A stretch of 9,002 bases of DNA, taken from assembly GCA_016195205.1 (NCBI GenBank), contig JACQAB010000016.1, forward strand, positions 1 through 9,002, given 5' to 3'. Positions 6,750 to 9,002 of this stretch are shown here, piece after piece; the first letter of the stretch is position 1, and each line of letters begins with the position of its first letter. Origin of the DNA: Pseudomonadota bacterium. Lineage in GTDB: Bacteria > Pseudomonadota > Alphaproteobacteria > UBA9219 > RGZA01. Under the pieces are notes generated by a model. The model searched no databases and had not been told where the DNA came from. It worked only from the letters and a program-made list of their open reading frames with translations. The translations under genes and the position numbers were made by a program.

Positions 6750-7660
6750 CCGGGCGTCGCGCGCGGCTTGAGAAAATGGCAATGTATTTCGATCCGGGCT
6801 GCGGTTTCTGTGAAAAAACGGCGCGGTTGTTCCGCGAACTGTGCCTTTCGCCTTTTTCACAGGTTCTGCCCGCCAGCGTTGAGCCTGAAATGCTGGCCTT
6901 GCTTAAGCAGCATCATTCTTGGATCGTGAAAGACGGCAACCGCGGCAAAATCTATATGAAATGGGAAGCGGTAAGTTTTGTTCTGCGCCAAAACCCCTTC
7001 ACTTGGATTTTTGGAACCGTCACCGATCTGCCCTTCCTTAAGGGGCTGATGCGGGGTGTTTACGAGTGGATTGGCCGCAGCCGTCCGGCCCTGGGCAAGC
7101 TTACGTCCCGTCTGCTTCCTTTCACCGACAAGCATCCGCGCGCCTGGCCCCTGATGGAAGTTTTGTGCGCCATGATGATCATGATTACGTTTCTAGGTAA
7201 CGTAGTATCACTGCCGCCATTTGAAAAACACTCGCCCGTTTATACTTTTATAAAAAAACTGGTGACCTATACCCTGGTTTACCAGAAATGGGATCTTTTT
7301 GCGCCCATGACCACGCATTGGACTTATGGCTATGAGGCAGAAGGACTCACCACTTCCGGGCAAAAAGCCGATATAACGGCGCTTTTTGAAAACAAAAGAA
7401 TCTGGAAGCTGGATTCCTATCACTTGGGGTTTATAAATCATTACTGGCAGAAATATTACCAAAGGCTTTACGAAAAGAATTACAGGCCGTCCATCAGGCA
7501 AACGCTTCAGCAGATGTGCGAGCGCTATAACCAGGAACACCCTGAAGACAGGCTGGTCATGGCCACCCTTCGCCTGCTGCGTAATAATTATGTAAGCGTC
7601 GTGCCCGATACCCCCTTGCAGGTTTATTCGTCAGAAACCGTAGAATGCGGGATAAGATAG
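6674..7660 (+). CDS. HTTM C-terminal part fused to a DCC (DUF393) thiol-disulfide oxidoreductase-like domain
   Basis: From the GTG at 6674 this frame encodes 328 residues; it is open back to 6626. It starts with the last HTTM helix (GLFPYICIFYLSLLIP). Then comes a DCC domain, MYFDPGCGFCEKTARLF, with a CxxC pair in the position of the family's DGxCxxC; the usual acidic-Gly pair is FDPG here. A further hydrophobic segment follows at MEVLCAMMIMITFLGNVV. A soluble tail follows, with QKWDLFAPMTTHW, the W-x-x-F-A-P motif typical of the ends of HTTM-DCC proteins, and a basic Tyr-rich region. Such fusions are known in bacteria and are presumed to be membrane redox enzymes of unknown substrate. Without the upstream half it may still be translated from GTG, but no ribosome binding site supports this. 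Confidence 0.68.
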   Translation: MGLFPYICIFYLSLLIPDNWFNAVLAGRRARLEKMAMYFDPGCGFCEKTARLFRELCLSPFSQVLPASVEPEMLALLKQHHSWIVKDGNRGKIYMKWEAVSFVLRQNPFTWIFGTVTDLPFLKGLMRGVYEWIGRSRPALGKLTSRLLPFTDKHPRAWPLMEVLCAMMIMITFLGNVVSLPPFEKHSPVYTFIKKLVTYTLVYQKWDLFAPMTTHWTYGYEAEGLTTSGQKADITALFENKRIWKLDSYHLGFINHYWQKYYQRLYEKNYRPSIRQTLQQMCERYNQEHPEDRLVMATLRLLRNNYVSVVPDTPLQVYSSETVECGIR

Positions 7661-7782
7661 GAAAAATAAGTCGGCGGCGCCAAATGCGTGACATTTTATG
7701 TAAATTTTCCCCGCTTTGCGTACATGATTAAGCACGATTTAAACCCCCCCCGATAGGATGGCCCGGTTAGTTCATTTTCCCC

Positions 7783-7786
7783 GGAG
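7783..7786 (+). promoter_or_regulatory. Ribosome binding site of the small secreted protein
   Basis: GGAG lies 8 bases before the ATG at 7795. It decides against the in-frame GTG at 7786, which overlaps this site. Confidence 0.6.
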
Positions 7787-7794
7787 TGCTCGTC

Positions 7795-8121
7795 ATGAGA
7801 AAAATATTTTATTTTGTCGCCCTTTTCGCCCTTGTTTTCGCCACTTCGGCGCAAGCTCAGCCCTTGGCGAAGGAAATTGCTTTTGAGCGCGCCTGCACCG
7901 ATGGCGTGCCGCTTTACAACAAAGCCAGCGATGCCGTTGGTTGCGGCAAGCTTGCCCAGGGTGGGCAGGGCTATGTGATCGAAATGGCCACCGAACGCAG
8001 CCATACGCCTTCCTGCCCGCAGGGATACAGCTATATCGGCAACCTTGACCAGGCTTCACTGGCGGCCCGCGGCATCACTGGCAGCACGAAGCTGCAGTAT
8101 TTTGCCTGCGCGAAGGGTTAA
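7795..8121 (+). CDS. Small secreted four-cysteine protein of unknown function
   Basis: The 108-residue product has a textbook signal peptide: basic MRK, hydrophobic FYFVALFALVFA, then SAQA with likely cleavage after Ala21. The mature protein is about 87 residues with four cysteines (34, 50, 74 and 105), enough for two disulfides. It contains Gly/aromatic motifs such as GGQGYVIEM and CPQGYSYIGNL. The family is not recognised, and export to the periplasm or outside is inferred from the leader. It follows the HTTM-DCC gene after a 134-base gap that holds a run of eight C residues (7744-7751) and no obvious promoter. No terminator is evident downstream. The ATG at 7795 is chosen over GTG 7786 because of the ribosome binding site and the signal peptide. 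Confidence 0.8.
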   Translation: MRKIFYFVALFALVFATSAQAQPLAKEIAFERACTDGVPLYNKASDAVGCGKLAQGGQGYVIEMATERSHTPSCPQGYSYIGNLDQASLAARGITGSTKLQYFACAKG

Positions 8122-8173
8122 TTTTTAACTCATAATAAAGCCAGCTTTAATACCTGCCGCATAAAATAATTCC

Positions 8174-9002
8174 ATGGCAGACCCACATTTTCTTGAATTG
8201 GCCCAAGCTACGGGCGCGCCAGCCGCCGCGCGCCGCCGGGCCGTTCTGCCGCCCGTTGTAAACCCGCCCACAAACCTTATCCCGCATCCCAAGCTTAAGG
8301 GTTCCTATCTGCTCGTGCCCGTGGATGGCAAAGGCCCTGCCTATGGCAATGAGGTGAATGTACCGCGGTGGCTTGGTTCGAATACCAAGGTCCTGACCAT
8401 GCTGGCGCATGTGATGGTTAGGCGTGCAAATGTTTTGGATCCAAACCACGTTAAAACCCCCGACGGTATAGCCCTGCGTGAATTTATCAGCCGGTCCTTC
8501 CCCAATGAAGGCATGCGCCTGGCCGTGGACGACTTGGCCTGGTTCGGCAAGCTGGCCAAAGACGACCCCAAAAAACTGGAAGAAGTCGCCGCGCGTTTTG
8601 GCATGAGGGGGGAAGAGCTTGCCGCGTTGGCCATGACTCCGGAACAGGCGAAGAAAGTTCACCGACTCGCCAGTCAACATCGAAGCCCCACGGATCACCT
8701 GGGCGGCGTTCCAAATCCGAAGCCGGGAACAGAGTATGACCGGGACCTGGGAAGGGAAGAGGACCTCAAATATTCGGTGTTGTTACGCAGGGTCGCTGAA
8801 CTCTGCGGCATCAACATGGACAAAACCAAAATAGTAACCCTACAGGGCGCTCATTGGAGTTCGCGCACGCCGCCCACGAACGAGATGTCGGTATGGAGTG
8901 CTTTTCTATTCACGAAAAAGCTTCACGAGACCGGCGGCCCTGAGCTGATGAGAAGATATGGCGATCCTAACGGAGGATGGCCGCATATTGGCCGCGGGCA
9001 TG
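8174..9002 (+). CDS. Unrecognised protein, 3' end beyond the window
   Basis: A frame beginning at the ATG at 8174 stays open for 276 codons to the window edge. An in-frame TAA at 8162-8164 limits the start. The product begins MADPHFLELAQATGAP, then an Arg/Ala/Pro-rich stretch, with no signal peptide or membrane segment. Residues about 98-165 (from GIALREFISRSFP to MTPEQAKKVHRLA) look helical and charged. A later part contains CGINMDKTKIVTLQGAHW and SVWSAFLFTKKLHETGG. No catalytic motif or known domain was recognised. GC-rich third positions in the first part support real coding. From about 8660 onward the codons become less GC-biased (AGA, GGA, CTA, ATA appear). No Shine-Dalgarno is visible. 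It begins 52 bases after the small secreted protein, in the same direction. Confidence 0.7.
   Translation, partial: MADPHFLELAQATGAPAAARRRAVLPPVVNPPTNLIPHPKLKGSYLLVPVDGKGPAYGNEVNVPRWLGSNTKVLTMLAHVMVRRANVLDPNHVKTPDGIALREFISRSFPNEGMRLAVDDLAWFGKLAKDDPKKLEEVAARFGMRGEELAALAMTPEQAKKVHRLASQHRSPTDHLGGVPNPKPGTEYDRDLGREEDLKYSVLLRRVAELCGINMDKTKIVTLQGAHWSSRTPPTNEMSVWSAFLFTKKLHETGGPELMRRYGDPNGGWPHIGRGH

Larger units (their letters stand above)
6000..7660 (+). pseudogene. HTTM-DCC gene broken near 6650 by a frame change and probable internal deletion
   Basis: Two overlapping plus-strand frames read as the two ends of one protein family member. The first frame runs well through GTPFG (ending 6650) and then turns into a non-family tail. 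The second frame is open from 6626 and becomes family-like from about 6653, where it reads FIFLLQVGLFPYICIFYL. Joining them needs a shift of -1. Family members, as remembered, have roughly 45-50 residues with one more membrane helix between these two motifs, and only a few residues are left here. The simplest reading is a deletion of a length not divisible by three. A short direct repeat CTTTCG-G-CTTTCG (6643-6655) sits at the junction. No classical slippery heptamer is seen there. Assembly error is an alternative, as is a divergent two-gene arrangement. Neither half has a clear ribosome binding site. Confidence 0.7.

Noticed and set aside
7661..7794. Promoter before the small secreted protein (TTGCGT near 7716 with TTTAAA near 7738)
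   Set aside because: Both hexamers are weak matches and several equally poor alternatives exist, so no site can be supported.
8147..8698. 183-codon minus-strand ORF at the right end
   Set aside because: The plus-strand frame from 8174 is longer, open to the edge, and has coding-like third-position composition; the minus frame looks like its shadow.

Overview
The window looks like chromosomal DNA from a Gram-negative bacterium, most likely an alphaproteobacterium. The pointers are a plant-type (class II) DAHP synthase, heptose genes for lipopolysaccharide, GC-rich coding sequence, and dispersed palindromic repeats of the kind whose translation reads WIPAFAGMT. The order cannot be fixed from this sequence alone. 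Most of the window is housekeeping or envelope biosynthesis; no phage, CRISPR, toxin-antitoxin or transposase gene is visible.

Layout: the window opens inside glmS (glucosamine-6-phosphate synthase; about 13 N-terminal residues including the catalytic Cys lie outside). Its 3' flank (1787-1981) holds a two-unit inverted palindromic repeat. Then comes a tightly packed plus-strand group at 1982-5159: class II DAHP synthase, an unrecognised exported protein, gmhA and gmhB. gmhA and gmhB catalyse two steps of ADP-heptose synthesis for the LPS inner core, and glmS feeds UDP-GlcNAc for peptidoglycan and lipid A, so the left half is largely envelope-precursor metabolism. A convergent gene at 5181-5789 (minus) encodes a DsbA-fold CPHC protein with no signal peptide. 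Divergent from it, 6000-7660 holds what looks like one HTTM (vitamin K carboxylase-like membrane) plus DCC (DUF393 redox) gene, broken near 6650 by a frame change and probable internal deletion. At the right end are a small four-cysteine secreted protein (7795-8121) and an unrecognised ORF from 8174 that is still open at the window edge.

The most unusual feature is repeat biology. Two copies of one palindromic family, sharing the core GACACGGCTTG.GGCC, lie about 1.1 kb apart. One (about 3393-3551) sits in frame inside the signal-peptide region of the protein at 3378-3980, adds 53 codons, and appears to supply part of the hydrophobic segment. It also carries another palindromic sequence nested in one hairpin loop. 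The other (4566-4645) fills the gmhA-gmhB gap, ends in a T-run, and stops 7 bases before the gmhB start codon. A clearly new multi-gene system is not evident; the in-frame repeat, the broken HTTM-DCC gene and the unknown 3' ORF deserve the closest second look.
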